From Pontibacter indicus (GTDB lineage: Bacteria; Bacteroidota; Bacteroidia; Cytophagales; Hymenobacteraceae), in the NCBI RefSeq assembly GCF_900156345.1, contig NZ_FTPP01000001.1, forward strand, positions 1,674,001 through 1,738,000: 64,000 nt of DNA, written 5' to 3'. Shown here in pieces: positions 36,060-45,735 of the stretch. Made by a program: the position numbers and the translations under genes. Numbering within the stretch: position 1 is the first letter of the stretch; the number at the start of each line of letters is the position of its first letter. The notes below the pieces were generated by a model. That model saw nothing but the letters and a program-made list of their open reading frames with translations, made no database searches and was not told the origin of the DNA.

Positions 36060-37253
36060 ATGACGATAGGAGTAGCCGGGCCCATTGAGTTGCGAATACT
36101 TGACTGGGACCTGAAAGACACAAGTTTACCCCAGACCAATGCGTTTCCGCTTACCTCGCACTTCATCAATGCCTTGCTTAAAAGAGGGTTTAAAGTCATC
36201 GCCTATACTAACTCGACCGAAATCGCGGAGCCGATGGTGCTGGAGAGCGGTAACCTGAAGGTATGCATCAGCCGCCAGAAGCCGCAGCCCGGTCGCCGTT
36301 TCTTTTTGTTTGAGGTGGAAGACATGCGGAAGATGATGGTGGCACACCCAGCTGATTTCATCAGTGCTTTCTGGAGCTACGAGTTCGCCTGGGCGGCCCT
36401 GAAAACCGGAAAACCTACTGTGGTGAGCCTGCACGACGTGGCCCTCCAGATTCTGCGCAAAATTCCGGACATGTTCCGTCTGGTGCGCTGGATGATCAAT
36501 TACATCGTCGTGAGCAAGGCGGATTTCCTGCTGGCCAACTCAGTCTATACCTACAACCAGCTCGACCGAAAAACGAAGTCCAAAACCAGGGTCATTGACA
36601 ACTTTTACCCAAGCACACTAGAGCAGCGCCTGTCGGCTACTGCCCAGAAAGGAAATTACATTATCACGGTCGCCCAAGGCTTCACGCAGCGTAAAAACAT
36701 TGAGAACGGCCTGCAGGCTTTCGCCCTGTTGCGCAGGCAGTTTCCGGACCTGGAATACTACCTGGTAGGGGTCGATTCGGAAGAAGGAGGGCTGGCGCAG
36801 CAGTATGCCGAGAAACAAAACTTAACAGATGGCGTACGGTTTATGGGCCCGATGCCATACGACGATGTGTTCAAGCTGATCCAGAACGCCCAGGTGCTTT
36901 TGCATCCGTCCAGAGAAGAGTCCTTTGGCATGGTGCTACTCGAGGCCATGGTGGCACGTACGCCGACGGTTGGCGGCAAGGCCAGTGGCTACATTCCCCA
37001 TCTGCTCAATTACGGCAAAGCGGGTTTACTCAGCGATGTGGAGTCACCGGAGTCGATGGCAACCGAAGTGGGCCGCCTCCTGTCGGACAGGGACTTGTAC
37101 CAGACACTTGCGCATGCCGGCTATACCTATGCGGAGGAGAATTTCTCGGAGGAGGTGATCGTACGCAAACACCTGGACTACTACAGCGAAGTTTTAGGCA
37201 GGGACCTGAAGCCTGTTGTACAGCAGCCCGACAAGCCTCAAAAAGTTGCCTAG
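36060..37253 (+). CDS. Glycosyltransferase family 4
   Basis: The 397-residue protein has two Rossmann-like halves. The C-terminal GT4 domain shows ITVAQGFTQRKNIENGLQAF, RFMGPMPYDDV and the E-x7-E motif REESFGMVLLEAM. The N-terminal half has an HDVALQILRKIPD acceptor-side segment. It is a retaining cytoplasmic enzyme that adds one sugar to the lipid-linked repeat unit. Confidence 0.9.
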   Translation: MTIGVAGPIELRILDWDLKDTSLPQTNAFPLTSHFINALLKRGFKVIAYTNSTEIAEPMVLESGNLKVCISRQKPQPGRRFFLFEVEDMRKMMVAHPADFISAFWSYEFAWAALKTGKPTVVSLHDVALQILRKIPDMFRLVRWMINYIVVSKADFLLANSVYTYNQLDRKTKSKTRVIDNFYPSTLEQRLSATAQKGNYIITVAQGFTQRKNIENGLQAFALLRRQFPDLEYYLVGVDSEEGGLAQQYAEKQNLTDGVRFMGPMPYDDVFKLIQNAQVLLHPSREESFGMVLLEAMVARTPTVGGKASGYIPHLLNYGKAGLLSDVESPESMATEVGRLLSDRDLYQTLAHAGYTYAEENFSEEVIVRKHLDYYSEVLGRDLKPVVQQPDKPQKVA

Positions 37254-37293
37254 CCTGCTGGCGGCAAACACGGCTTTAAACTGAAAGCAAAAC

Positions 37294-38595
37294 ATGAAAC
37301 TCAATTACAGCTTCATATTCATTATACCCATTGCCCTGATCCTGTTGATGGACAACATGTTCACGGAGCTGGCGTTTCCGCACAACCTTGAAGCGCAGGG
37401 AAACATGCTGAATCTTTTGCTGAAAGGGATGGCGGTCGTGTCGTTTGGCTACAGCGCTTTTTACTTCAAACGCATGTCGCCCGTCATGCGGGTGGCCTTT
37501 GCGCTGACCACGCTGTATGTGTTTGCCATGGTATTTGAGTCGTACTACTTCTATGGTACTCCCATGGTATACCCGCACGTGTTTCAGAAGCTGTTTCTGT
37601 TTTACTTCATTTTCTTTGTCTATACCTTCTACAAAGGCAATTTTCACCTGAAGTTTTCGCACCTGGTTTGGTTCATACTGGGCGGTTTCTGGATCAGCGT
37701 TGTCGTTGTGCACCCTGACAAACTCAGCCTGGGCGCCTTTACCTCACACGAGCGCGGGGTATACGCCTCATCGGTCTACATGCTGGTGATTCCGTTTATG
37801 TATTTCCTCAGCCAGTACATTTTCCACAACAAGCTGACCAGCCTGTTCATGTCCTTCTTCATACTGGTTTCGATCGTTTTCTTTCAGCACCGTACCGTAT
37901 GGATCTCCACTGCCATTATACTGGTGGTATACTACCTGCTGATCCGTTTTAAGTCGGGATTGTCGATCAACTTTGTGACCAAGTTCATGCCCATTGGCAT
38001 CGTGTTGCTGATTGCAGGTATAGCGAGCAGCGCTTTCCTCTTCTCGACGAATCCGGAGATCATCACCAAGATACAAGACAGTTTCTCTGACATCGAGAAC
38101 TTCGACTCGCAGGGCACCGGCGGCTGGCGATACATTCAGTGGATGTCGTACCTGCCTTTTATCCAGGACAACTGGCTGGTGGGGATGCGCTTCGAAGGTT
38201 TTGAGCTGCCCATTCAGTTCTGGCGCGACGACACCAACGAGCCCGTATTCGACGATGGCCAGGGCCACCACTTCCACAGCTTCTATGTAGACATCCTTTT
38301 CTATACCGGCTTTGTCGGGCTGGCCATCTACTCCATCATGCCGATCTACGCGATCGTAAAAGGACTGCGCTCCAAAGCCATGACGGTGCACCAGATCATC
38401 CTGCTGGCCTTTATCAGCACGGGCTTCGTTTACGGTTTCTCGTACGTGCTGCCCGTGTTTTACTATGCCATACTGGGCTGGACGATCGTGTACATGGAGG
38501 AAGACGGCGTTGAGAAAACCAGTTACCTGCGCGATTTTGGAGCCCGCTGGAAGGCCAAAGCAATCGGGCAGTACAGAAAGCTTACAGCCGCCTGA
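37294..38595 (+). CDS. O-antigen polymerase/ligase-like membrane protein (Wzy candidate)
   Basis: The 433-residue protein has about 11 membrane helices and a large loop between late helices, at about residues 253-330, containing GGWRYIQWMSYLPFIQDNW and DGQGHHFHSFYVDILFYTGFVG. This resembles the Wzy_C/O-antigen ligase layout. As it is the only such protein in the locus, it is the likely repeat-unit polymerase. Confidence 0.8.
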   Translation: MKLNYSFIFIIPIALILLMDNMFTELAFPHNLEAQGNMLNLLLKGMAVVSFGYSAFYFKRMSPVMRVAFALTTLYVFAMVFESYYFYGTPMVYPHVFQKLFLFYFIFFVYTFYKGNFHLKFSHLVWFILGGFWISVVVVHPDKLSLGAFTSHERGVYASSVYMLVIPFMYFLSQYIFHNKLTSLFMSFFILVSIVFFQHRTVWISTAIILVVYYLLIRFKSGLSINFVTKFMPIGIVLLIAGIASSAFLFSTNPEIITKIQDSFSDIENFDSQGTGGWRYIQWMSYLPFIQDNWLVGMRFEGFELPIQFWRDDTNEPVFDDGQGHHFHSFYVDILFYTGFVGLAIYSIMPIYAIVKGLRSKAMTVHQIILLAFISTGFVYGFSYVLPVFYYAILGWTIVYMEEDGVEKTSYLRDFGARWKAKAIGQYRKLTAA

Positions 38596-38655
38596 TTTTA
38601 GAAACCTCTGGCAGCAATTTCAGTATACAATACAGACATATCGTTATACCTTAAT

Positions 38656-39594
38656 ATGATGAGTAATTCTATTCCCAATACCCCTTTGCACACACCCGTG
38701 CTGTTAATTATATTCAATAGAGCTCATACCACACAACAAGTATTCGACCGTATCCGCCAGGTAAAGCCTTCGCGCCTCTATGTAGCCGCCGACGGACCAA
38801 GACCAGGCGTAGAGACAGATATAGCTAAATGCGCCGAGACAAGACGCATTGTAGAACAAGTGGACTGGGACTGCGAGGTAAAAACGCTTTTCCAGGAGAA
38901 GAACTTAAAGTGTGGTGTGGCCCCAGCTACCGCCATCAGCTGGTTTTTTGAGCACGAAGAGACCGGCATTATACTGGAAGATGACTGCGTTCCGTCCAAA
39001 AGCTTTTTCTGGTTCTGCCAGGAGCTGCTGGAGAAATACAAGCACGACACGCGCATCATGCACATCAGCGGCAACAACTACCTGAACGGCTGGCGCCGCG
39101 ACAACGACTACTCCTACTACTTCTCCAACAAGGTGAATGCCTGGGGTTGGGCCACCTGGCGCAGAGCCTGGCAGCTATTCGATTTCAACCTCAAAGCCTA
39201 CCCGGAGCTCAAGGAGAAAGGCTACCTGAAAGGCTTGTTTTTGAACAAGTTCGAGGAAACCTACCGCCTGAGTAAGCTGGAGGAAGCATTTGCCAGCATC
39301 CCGAATGGTGACATCTGGGACTACCAGTGGGAGTTTACGGTCTACAGCAACTCGGGCCTGTGCATTGTGCCTGAGGTGAACCTGGTGCGCAACATCGGCT
39401 TCGGAGAGGACGCCACGCATACCTTCAACACTCACGATAACAAGGCACAGATCAAGGAAAACGAGATTGCCTTCCCGCTCCGCCACCCACGCTTTGTCGT
39501 GCGCGACATCGAGTCGGACACCAAGAACTTTAATCACTTGATCAAGGGCAAGGTGAGCTCCAAGCTGAAGAGCATCCTAAGCTTTAATTTGTAA
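38656..39594 (+). CDS. Glycosyltransferase, nucleotide-diphospho-sugar transferase (HlpA-like GT2)
   Basis: The 312-residue protein opens with PVLLIIFNRAHTTQQVFDRIRQ and has an acidic metal-binding segment IILEDDCVPSKSF, then GWATWRRAWQLFD, both typical of a GT-A group often named HlpA-like in surface polysaccharide loci. It probably adds a sugar to the growing unit. Donor and linkage are not predictable. Start: two ATG codons in a row at 38656; either serves. Confidence 0.82.
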   Translation: MMSNSIPNTPLHTPVLLIIFNRAHTTQQVFDRIRQVKPSRLYVAADGPRPGVETDIAKCAETRRIVEQVDWDCEVKTLFQEKNLKCGVAPATAISWFFEHEETGIILEDDCVPSKSFFWFCQELLEKYKHDTRIMHISGNNYLNGWRRDNDYSYYFSNKVNAWGWATWRRAWQLFDFNLKAYPELKEKGYLKGLFLNKFEETYRLSKLEEAFASIPNGDIWDYQWEFTVYSNSGLCIVPEVNLVRNIGFGEDATHTFNTHDNKAQIKENEIAFPLRHPRFVVRDIESDTKNFNHLIKGKVSSKLKSILSFNL

Positions 39595-39700
39595 GATCAT
39601 CCAACAACATTTTTGATTTTCGTAAAAATGCTGTCGGGGCTGCTCGGCTGCAAGACGGCCTACAAGCTATACCTGCTAACAGCATTACATTTTGAACCAT

Positions 39701-40540
39701 ATGATAAGCATCGTTATACCTGTATTCAACAGGAAAGAATATACAAGAGAGTGCCTGCTGTCGCTGCAGAAGCAAACGGACCAGCGGTTTAAAGTCGTAA
39801 TTGTGGACGATGGCTCTACAGACGGCACAGAAGACATGCTGCGGGAGGAGTTTCCGGAGGTGGAAGTACTCAAAGGCAGCGGCAGTTTGTTCTGGACGGC
39901 CGGCGTGAACATGGGCATCCGCCACGCCCTCAAGCAAGGAGCGCCCCTTATCATGACCATGAACAACGACGTGATCACGGATGAGCGCCTGATAGAGAAG
40001 ATGTACTTCTGGCATGCCCAGAAACCTGAGGCGCTGCTGGGCGCTCTTGAGCTGGATGCCAACACACAACAGCCTATTTTTGGCGGTGAGCGATTGAACT
40101 GGCTGCTGAACACCATCGAAGAAGTGCTGCCTACGCTGTCAAAGGACGAGCAAAAGGGCCTGCATGCCGTTACCCACCTGCCCGGCAGGGGATTGCTTAT
40201 ACCTCGTGCGGTGATTGAAAAGATCGGCCTCTTTGACCAGGACCGCTTCCCGCACTACATTGCCGACTACGACTATACCCACACGGCCAGAAGAGCCGGG
40301 TTTGAGTTGTACGTAAACTACGATGCCCGCCTGCTTACCTACCCGGAAGAAAGCGGAGAGCGTCAGATTAGAAGCACGAAGAGCTTTAAAAACTACTACA
40401 AGCACCTGTTCGACCTGAAGGGCGGCGGTAACCTGCGCGACTTTACCAGATTTACGTTGAAGAACTGCCCGACACCCTATATTCCGTTTCACCTGGCAAA
40501 CGGCTATACGCGCAGGCTCGTCGGGTACTTTTTAAGGTAA
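39701..40540 (+). CDS. Glycosyltransferase family 2
   Basis: The product is 279 residues from the ATG at 39701. The GT-A core is clear: ISIVIPVFNRKEYTRECLLSL, VVIVDDGSTDGTEDML, then MTMNNDVITDE carrying the DxD-like metal site, and a late DYDYTHTARRAGFELYV. It is close to rhamnosyltransferase-type GT2 enzymes. It lies 10 bp before the next gene, so they are likely co-transcribed. Confidence 0.88.
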   Translation: MISIVIPVFNRKEYTRECLLSLQKQTDQRFKVVIVDDGSTDGTEDMLREEFPEVEVLKGSGSLFWTAGVNMGIRHALKQGAPLIMTMNNDVITDERLIEKMYFWHAQKPEALLGALELDANTQQPIFGGERLNWLLNTIEEVLPTLSKDEQKGLHAVTHLPGRGLLIPRAVIEKIGLFDQDRFPHYIADYDYTHTARRAGFELYVNYDARLLTYPEESGERQIRSTKSFKNYYKHLFDLKGGGNLRDFTRFTLKNCPTPYIPFHLANGYTRRLVGYFLR

Positions 40541-40549
40541 TACTTGCTA

Positions 40550-41830
40550 ATGCACCTTGCGATTGATTTGAAGCGAAACTTTCCATACCTCAAAGCACTG
40601 AGCATTGTTATTCCCCTGGTGGTGGTAGCAATGCTTTTTGCTTATTATTATACCCAAGGGCACCTTCCTGGCGCAAAAAGCAAGGCCAAAGCCACAACCG
40701 TCGGCTACGACGACCCGATCGTGATCACAAAAAAAGGTACCTATTCCGGCAATTGGGAATCAACAGACTCCGAAGTGCCTGCAGTGGAGATCAGAACGTC
40801 GGAACCTGTCATTATTGAGAACTCCAATATCCGCGGAGCTGGCTACCTGATCAAAAGCTGGGGGCATGATGCAAACATCACGATCAGAAATACCCGTGGT
40901 TATGGTCTTATGCCTACCGCCTGGATTTTGTATGAGAAGCCACGTCGGTTTCTGATCGTGAATGATTTCAAGCATGTAGTAGTGGAGAACTGCTATATGG
41001 AGAATACGGCCGGCATCTACATCGGGGACGCCTACAAAGGAGACAGTAGCCCTGACAACACCATCAAGATCCGCTATAACGTGGCCCGAAACATCGACGG
41101 GCGCATTTACAAGGGCTGGTACCGATCGCAGTTTGTACAGCTCAACTTCCGGAACCCGATCCAGCACGCCGAGATCGCCTGGAACGAGATCATAAACGAG
41201 CCGAACAAGTCGCTGGTGGAAGATAATATCAACCTGTCGAACTCACGGGGTACGCCCGGCTCCCCTATCCGCATTCACAACAATTACATACAAGGCGCCT
41301 ACCCCTTCCCGGCCGATAGCAAGGACTATTCAGGTGGCGGCATTATTGCAGACTCGTGGTACGAGGAGGGTATGGGCGACCCGAAGGAGGTGGCAACAGC
41401 CCACGTGAAGGTATACGAGAACCAAACGGTCAACCTCGGCAACTACAACTATGCCATTGCGGGCGGCAATAACATTGAGGTGTTTAAAAACCGAGCCGTC
41501 AACTCCGCCCGGTTCGAGAACGGCGAAAAATTCAAGATGTGGACACAGGGGCTCTATGGCTACGACTTTTACAAGAAGAATGCGACTTTCAACAACACCT
41601 TTCACAACAATGTGATTGGCATTATGGGGCAGGACGCCAGAAACGACAACCATTACTTTCCGGACGGTACGGTGCGTGAGCACAGCAATAGGTTCATTAC
41701 TGGCGAGATAGACAAACAGAGCGAGCGAGCTGAGTACCAGCTCTGGAAGTCCAAACTAAAAGAGCACAACATCCTGCTTGGCCCCCACACGACACGCCCG
41801 GTAGAGAGAACCTCCACTACTATCCAATAG
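40550..41830 (+). CDS. Membrane-anchored right-handed beta-helix protein
   Basis: The product is 426 residues from the ATG at 40550. One N-terminal membrane helix (about 19-36) leads into a repetitive Asn/Gly/Ile/Val-rich region (about 55-400) with parallel beta-helix features (NSNIRGAGYLI, NNYIQGAYPF, NNIEVFKNRAVN). The fold is shared by polysaccharide lyases, epimerases and hydrolases; no catalytic set can be assigned. About two thirds of the residues match the secreted paralogue at 42472, with a 30-residue identical block beginning HAEIAWNEII. Its place among glycosyltransferases suggests it modifies the polymer at the periplasmic face of the inner membrane (inference). Confidence 0.82.
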   Translation: MHLAIDLKRNFPYLKALSIVIPLVVVAMLFAYYYTQGHLPGAKSKAKATTVGYDDPIVITKKGTYSGNWESTDSEVPAVEIRTSEPVIIENSNIRGAGYLIKSWGHDANITIRNTRGYGLMPTAWILYEKPRRFLIVNDFKHVVVENCYMENTAGIYIGDAYKGDSSPDNTIKIRYNVARNIDGRIYKGWYRSQFVQLNFRNPIQHAEIAWNEIINEPNKSLVEDNINLSNSRGTPGSPIRIHNNYIQGAYPFPADSKDYSGGGIIADSWYEEGMGDPKEVATAHVKVYENQTVNLGNYNYAIAGGNNIEVFKNRAVNSARFENGEKFKMWTQGLYGYDFYKKNATFNNTFHNNVIGIMGQDARNDNHYFPDGTVREHSNRFITGEIDKQSERAEYQLWKSKLKEHNILLGPHTTRPVERTSTTIQ

Positions 41831-42471
41831 CAGGCGAACACTTTGGCAGGTATAAGCCAGCAAATTTATACGCTTACCCTCCTCCACTTTTCACTTATCC
41901 TAGCTATACCTGTCGCTCCGACTTTCGGGAGGAGCCACTTAGCGCCCCAAATCAAAGTTATAACACCTTAAAAAAACTAAACAATTATAGCGGATTTATT
42001 AAATATATTATATTTTATATGTTTACATTTTTTGTATCGCTTTTCTTCCAAAATCCTCGCGGTATTCTATATTCAAAATCCTAAATTATTTGTTATTTCA
42101 TATGTTTTATACGTTTTATATAAATTTATTTTTTGTATCTTTCAAATTTCGACAACCTTTTTTGAGGCTCAAATTGGGATAAAAACATCAATTAAAGGCC
42201 TTATACCCAATTTAGACAGTCAACAACAATAGAAATATTCTAAGCATTTATAATTTAAGAAAGAAGAACTCTAAAAAGACTAGTTTTTCTAAAAAATTCC
42301 TACTTATATTTGCAACAACTTATATATGAAGATAGAACACTTGATTCTTCAAGCTTAATATTTTCATAAAAAGCACAAAGTAAGACGTTTGCTTCTGTTC
42401 TTGAAGACGATGACTTGTCGAGTGCCTTATAAGGAGTACATTTTTTAATTTTTCAACTTTTAGCCAAAAAG
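41831..42471. other. 641-bp AT-rich spacer before the secreted beta-helix gene
   Basis: Apart from the promoter box at 42305 and one TATACCT motif (41903-41912), the stretch is low-complexity AT-rich DNA. A 66-codon frame (42032-42232) is rich in Phe, Ile and Lys, as random AT-rich DNA would give, and is not credible as a gene. Confidence 0.5.
42305..42312 (+). promoter_or_regulatory. Candidate TAnnTTTG promoter box for the secreted beta-helix gene
   Basis: TATATTTG matches the Bacteroidota -7 consensus exactly and implies a leader of about 150 bases. It gives the abundant-looking secreted protein its own transcript. Confidence 0.5.
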
Positions 42472-45117
42472 ATGAATACAATTTCCACTCAGGGATCTAA
42501 GTGGACGGGGACAACTCTGTCTGTTTTGATTCTCACACTCGTAGCCTTTCTATTATCGACAGGCTTCGCCAATGCCCAGACTTACAGCGGGCCACTCGTA
42601 ATCACAAAAGGAGGTACTTACACAGGCAACTGGGAATCGAAAGATTCTGAGGTGGCCGCTGTGGACATTCGTACTTCTGAGCCTGTGACCATTGTTAACT
42701 CCAACATCCGTGGTGCAGGTTACCTGATCAAAAGCTGGGGCTATTCGGTTAATGTTACCGTAAAAAACACTAAAGGCTACGGTCTTACACCAACTCCCTT
42801 CAGAGACTACAAGAAACCACGTCGTTTCTTAACTGTAAACAACTTCAAAAACGTTATAGTAGAGAACTGCTACCTGGAAGGTACGGCCGGCATTTACGTG
42901 GGCACGCGCTATGAAGGTGACGGATCTGCTAACAACACAGTAAAAATACGCTACAACAAAGCCAAGAACATCGACGGCCGCGTTTACGGTGGTCAGCGCG
43001 AGCACTCGCAGTTCGCTCAGTTCAACTATCGTGGCAACCTGCCGCACGCTGAGATCGCCTGGAACGAGATCATCAACGAGCCGAACAAGTCGCTTGTAGA
43101 GGACAATATCAACTTGTCCAACTCACGCGGTACTTCCGGTTCTCCGATCCGTGTTCACAACAACTACATCCAGGGTGCTTACCCTTATCCTGCTACAGAA
43201 ACGAAGTTCTCAGGTGGCGGTATCATCACAGACTCCTGGTACCAGGACGGCATGGGCGATCCTGCTTCCGTGGCCACTGCCTTCGTGAAGGTATACGACA
43301 ACCAGACTGTAAACGTAGGTAACTACAACTACGCTATCGCAGGTGGTAACAACATCGAGGTGTACAACAACCGTGGTGTTAACTCTGGCCTGTTTGACGA
43401 TGGCACTCGTGTCAACACACACAACGTAGGCCTCTATGGCTACGACTACTACAAGAAAGGCGCTACGTTTAATGCCGTAATGCGCAACAACACAACCGGC
43501 GTTATGAGCCAGGGCAACCTCTTCGACAAAAACTACTTCCCGGATGGATTGGTTAAGAACGAGAACAACCCATACGTAGGTGGCAACATCACGAAGCAGC
43601 ACGAGAAAAATGAATACAACGCCTGGTTGAATAAGCTTAGCAGCAACGGAATCGTGCTTGGACCTAACGGCTCAGCTCCTGTTACTTCGCCTTCACAGCC
43701 AGTACAGGATCCTGTAGCTACTGCTCCTGCTGAGCAGCCAACTACAGGAACTGGCTCAACTGGTACTGGTACTGGTACTACTACAGGCACAGCAGGCACT
43801 GGTAAGATTACGCGTGACTTCTGGTCAAATGTTCACGGCTCTACGATCAGCGTAATTCCGGTGAACACCAAGCCTGCCTCTACCACCGAGCTGAGCTCGT
43901 TCGAGGCGCCACAGAGCCAGGGCAACAACTACGGCCAGCGCATCCGCGGCTACGTGACGGCCCCTGTGTCAGGCCAGTACACCTTCTGGATCGCGGCCGA
44001 CGACGTGGCCGAGCTCTACCTGAGCACCTCGGAGGACCCTGCCAAGAAGACCAGAATCGCTCTTTCCAGCACCTGGACCAACCCGCGCGAGTGGACCAAG
44101 ACCTCAGGCCAGCAGTCGGCCAAGATCACCCTGGAGGCCGGCAAGCGCTACTACATCGAGGCCCTGATGCTGCAGGGCGGCGGCGGCGACAACCTGGCCG
44201 TGGGCTGGCAGTTGCCGAACGGCACCATGGAGCGCCCGATCGCCGGAAACAGACTGTCTGAAATAGGAAGCACTGCTCCGGCTACCGCTCCTACTGAAAC
44301 AACGGCTCCAGTTGCAAGCACAACACCAGTTGGCAAGATCACCCGCGATTTCTGGAGCAACGTGCACGGCTCTACCATCGGCGTAATTCCGGTGAACACC
44401 AAGCCTGCCTCTACCACCGAGCTGAGCTCGTTCGAGGCGCCACAGAGCCAGGGCAACAACTACGGCCAGCGCATCCGCGGCTACGTGACGGCCCCTGTGT
44501 CAGGCCAGTACACCTTCTGGATCGCGGCCGACGACGTGGCCGAGCTTTACCTGAGCACCTCGGAGGACCCTGCCAAGAAGACCAGAATCGCTCTTTCCAG
44601 CACCTGGACCAACCCACGCGAGTGGACCAAGACCTCAGGCCAGCAGTCGGCCAAGATCACCCTGGAGGCCGGCAAGCGCTACTACATCGAGGCCCTGATG
44701 CTGCAGGGCGGCGGCGGCGACAACCTGGCCGTGGGCTGGCAGCTGCCGAACGGCACCATGGAGCGCCCGATTGCCGGAAACAGATTGTCTCCAATCGAGT
44801 CGCTGACTGCTTCCTCTTCTTCAGCACTTACTGCTGAGACAGCGGACACAAACATCAGCTTCGAAAAAGTGAGCGCTTATCCTAACCCGTTCAACGACGT
44901 GGTAACGCTTGACCTGGGCAAAGAGGAGATCAAACTGCAGGAAGTTGTCATCCTGGACCAGGCTGGTACAGTGGTATACAAAGAAGAAAACCTGAAGGTA
45001 GAGAACAACAAGCTGGTGATGAACCTGGCTGCTACCGGACTTAGAGCAGGTCTGTACTTCCTGAAGTATACTGATAACGCTGGCAAGAGCGCTACCATCA
45101 AATTGATCAAAGAGTAA
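42472..45117 (+). CDS. Secreted beta-helix protein with two PA14 domains and a T9SS sorting signal
   Basis: The 881-residue protein has a signal peptide (to about residue 36, GFANAQ), a beta-helix (about 37-405) paralogous to the membrane-anchored neighbour, a Pro/Thr/Gly linker (about 408-443), a PA14 domain (about 444-594), a second linker, a nearly identical PA14 copy (about 621-771) and a T9SS type A sorting domain (from about 799, VSAYPNPFND to IKLIKE). PA14 domains bind glycans or occur in glycosidases and adhesins. It would be exported by the type IX system and attached to or released from the surface. Frequent GGT, GCT, CGT and GTA codons in the first half suggest high expression. Confidence 0.9.
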   Translation: MNTISTQGSKWTGTTLSVLILTLVAFLLSTGFANAQTYSGPLVITKGGTYTGNWESKDSEVAAVDIRTSEPVTIVNSNIRGAGYLIKSWGYSVNVTVKNTKGYGLTPTPFRDYKKPRRFLTVNNFKNVIVENCYLEGTAGIYVGTRYEGDGSANNTVKIRYNKAKNIDGRVYGGQREHSQFAQFNYRGNLPHAEIAWNEIINEPNKSLVEDNINLSNSRGTSGSPIRVHNNYIQGAYPYPATETKFSGGGIITDSWYQDGMGDPASVATAFVKVYDNQTVNVGNYNYAIAGGNNIEVYNNRGVNSGLFDDGTRVNTHNVGLYGYDYYKKGATFNAVMRNNTTGVMSQGNLFDKNYFPDGLVKNENNPYVGGNITKQHEKNEYNAWLNKLSSNGIVLGPNGSAPVTSPSQPVQDPVATAPAEQPTTGTGSTGTGTGTTTGTAGTGKITRDFWSNVHGSTISVIPVNTKPASTTELSSFEAPQSQGNNYGQRIRGYVTAPVSGQYTFWIAADDVAELYLSTSEDPAKKTRIALSSTWTNPREWTKTSGQQSAKITLEAGKRYYIEALMLQGGGGDNLAVGWQLPNGTMERPIAGNRLSEIGSTAPATAPTETTAPVASTTPVGKITRDFWSNVHGSTIGVIPVNTKPASTTELSSFEAPQSQGNNYGQRIRGYVTAPVSGQYTFWIAADDVAELYLSTSEDPAKKTRIALSSTWTNPREWTKTSGQQSAKITLEAGKRYYIEALMLQGGGGDNLAVGWQLPNGTMERPIAGNRLSPIESLTASSSSALTAETADTNISFEKVSAYPNPFNDVVTLDLGKEEIKLQEVVILDQAGTVVYKEENLKVENNKLVMNLAATGLRAGLYFLKYTDNAGKSATIKLIKE
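43800..44790 (+). repeat. Tandem PA14-encoding DNA repeat, 531-bp period
   Basis: Two PA14-coding units lie 531 bp apart (177 codons). From 43852 and 44383 onward they are nearly identical in DNA for about 410 bp, with only a handful of mostly silent changes. The 50 bases before that encode almost the same residues but differ at many silent sites. Confidence 0.85.
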
Positions 45118-45167
45118 GTATATCAAAAATAAGGCTTCCCAAAGCTTGACGGAGGGACAGGCCAAAT

Positions 45168-45210
45168 AAAAAAGAAGCGGTGCAGGAAAAACCTGTACCG
45201 CTTCTTTTTT
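45168..45210. terminator. Bidirectional terminator between convergent genes
   Basis: A long stem pairs AAAAAAGAAGCGG-type and CCGCTTCTTTTTT-type arms around a 5-base loop, with one wobble. A- and T-runs at both ends fit termination on both strands. Confidence 0.85.
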
Positions 45211-45258
45211 CTAAATCTTTCAAAGCATCCTAAAGTCCAGGACACTTCTCGGTGTCAA

Positions 45259-45735
45259 CTATTGCTTGCGCGTGAATCGCCAGGTATAGACACCTTTCTT
45301 GGATGTTGTTTTCTCAGCTTCAGGAGCTTCTTCCGGGAAGCCTGCCCAGGCCTTTTCTTCCATCCAGGTCATTTGTGAACCTGAAATAGAGACAACATTA
45401 TACCTTCCTCTGTCGCTACCACGCTGCAATTCAATCAGGGTAGAATCGTTCGGGTCCGGGAAACTGTAGTTCATCACTTCTGGCTGACCGCCCGGTACAG
45501 TAACGGTTAACTGCTTTCCGTTAAAACTGAAAGTTGTCTGATATTGTACTGAGTCCGTGAACATCACCTCGTCTTCCATAGAGTAGTACACTCTTTTGAT
45601 CATGGTGTTTGTCCAGTCGCCACGCATCTGCGCGTCAGTTTGCGAAACCGGCGGGTCTAGCTTTTCATCTTTATCATCGTCGCAAGATGTAAGGAACAAG
45701 GCAAATAGAATTGGTATGAGGAATAACTTTTTCAT
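45259..45735 (-). CDS. Small lipoprotein, lipocalin-like
   Basis: The 158-residue protein has a lipoprotein signal (FALFLTSCDDD, Cys18) followed by an acidic linker and a beta-rich domain starting RGDWTNTMIKRVYY and ending GVYTWRFTRKQ, as in small lipocalin-like lipoproteins of Bacteroidota. Asp residues just after the Cys fit an inner-membrane or surface-export signal; which one cannot be said. Its role in the locus is unknown. Confidence 0.72.
   Translation of the reverse strand: MKKLFLIPILFALFLTSCDDDKDEKLDPPVSQTDAQMRGDWTNTMIKRVYYSMEDEVMFTDSVQYQTTFSFNGKQLTVTVPGGQPEVMNYSFPDPNDSTLIELQRGSDRGRYNVVSISGSQMTWMEEKAWAGFPEEAPEAEKTTSKKGVYTWRFTRKQ

Noticed and set aside
42032..42232. 66-codon frame in the AT-rich spacer before the secreted beta-helix gene
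   Set aside because: The product is just Phe/Ile/Lys/Tyr-rich, as expected from random AT-rich DNA, and no start signal or domain is seen.
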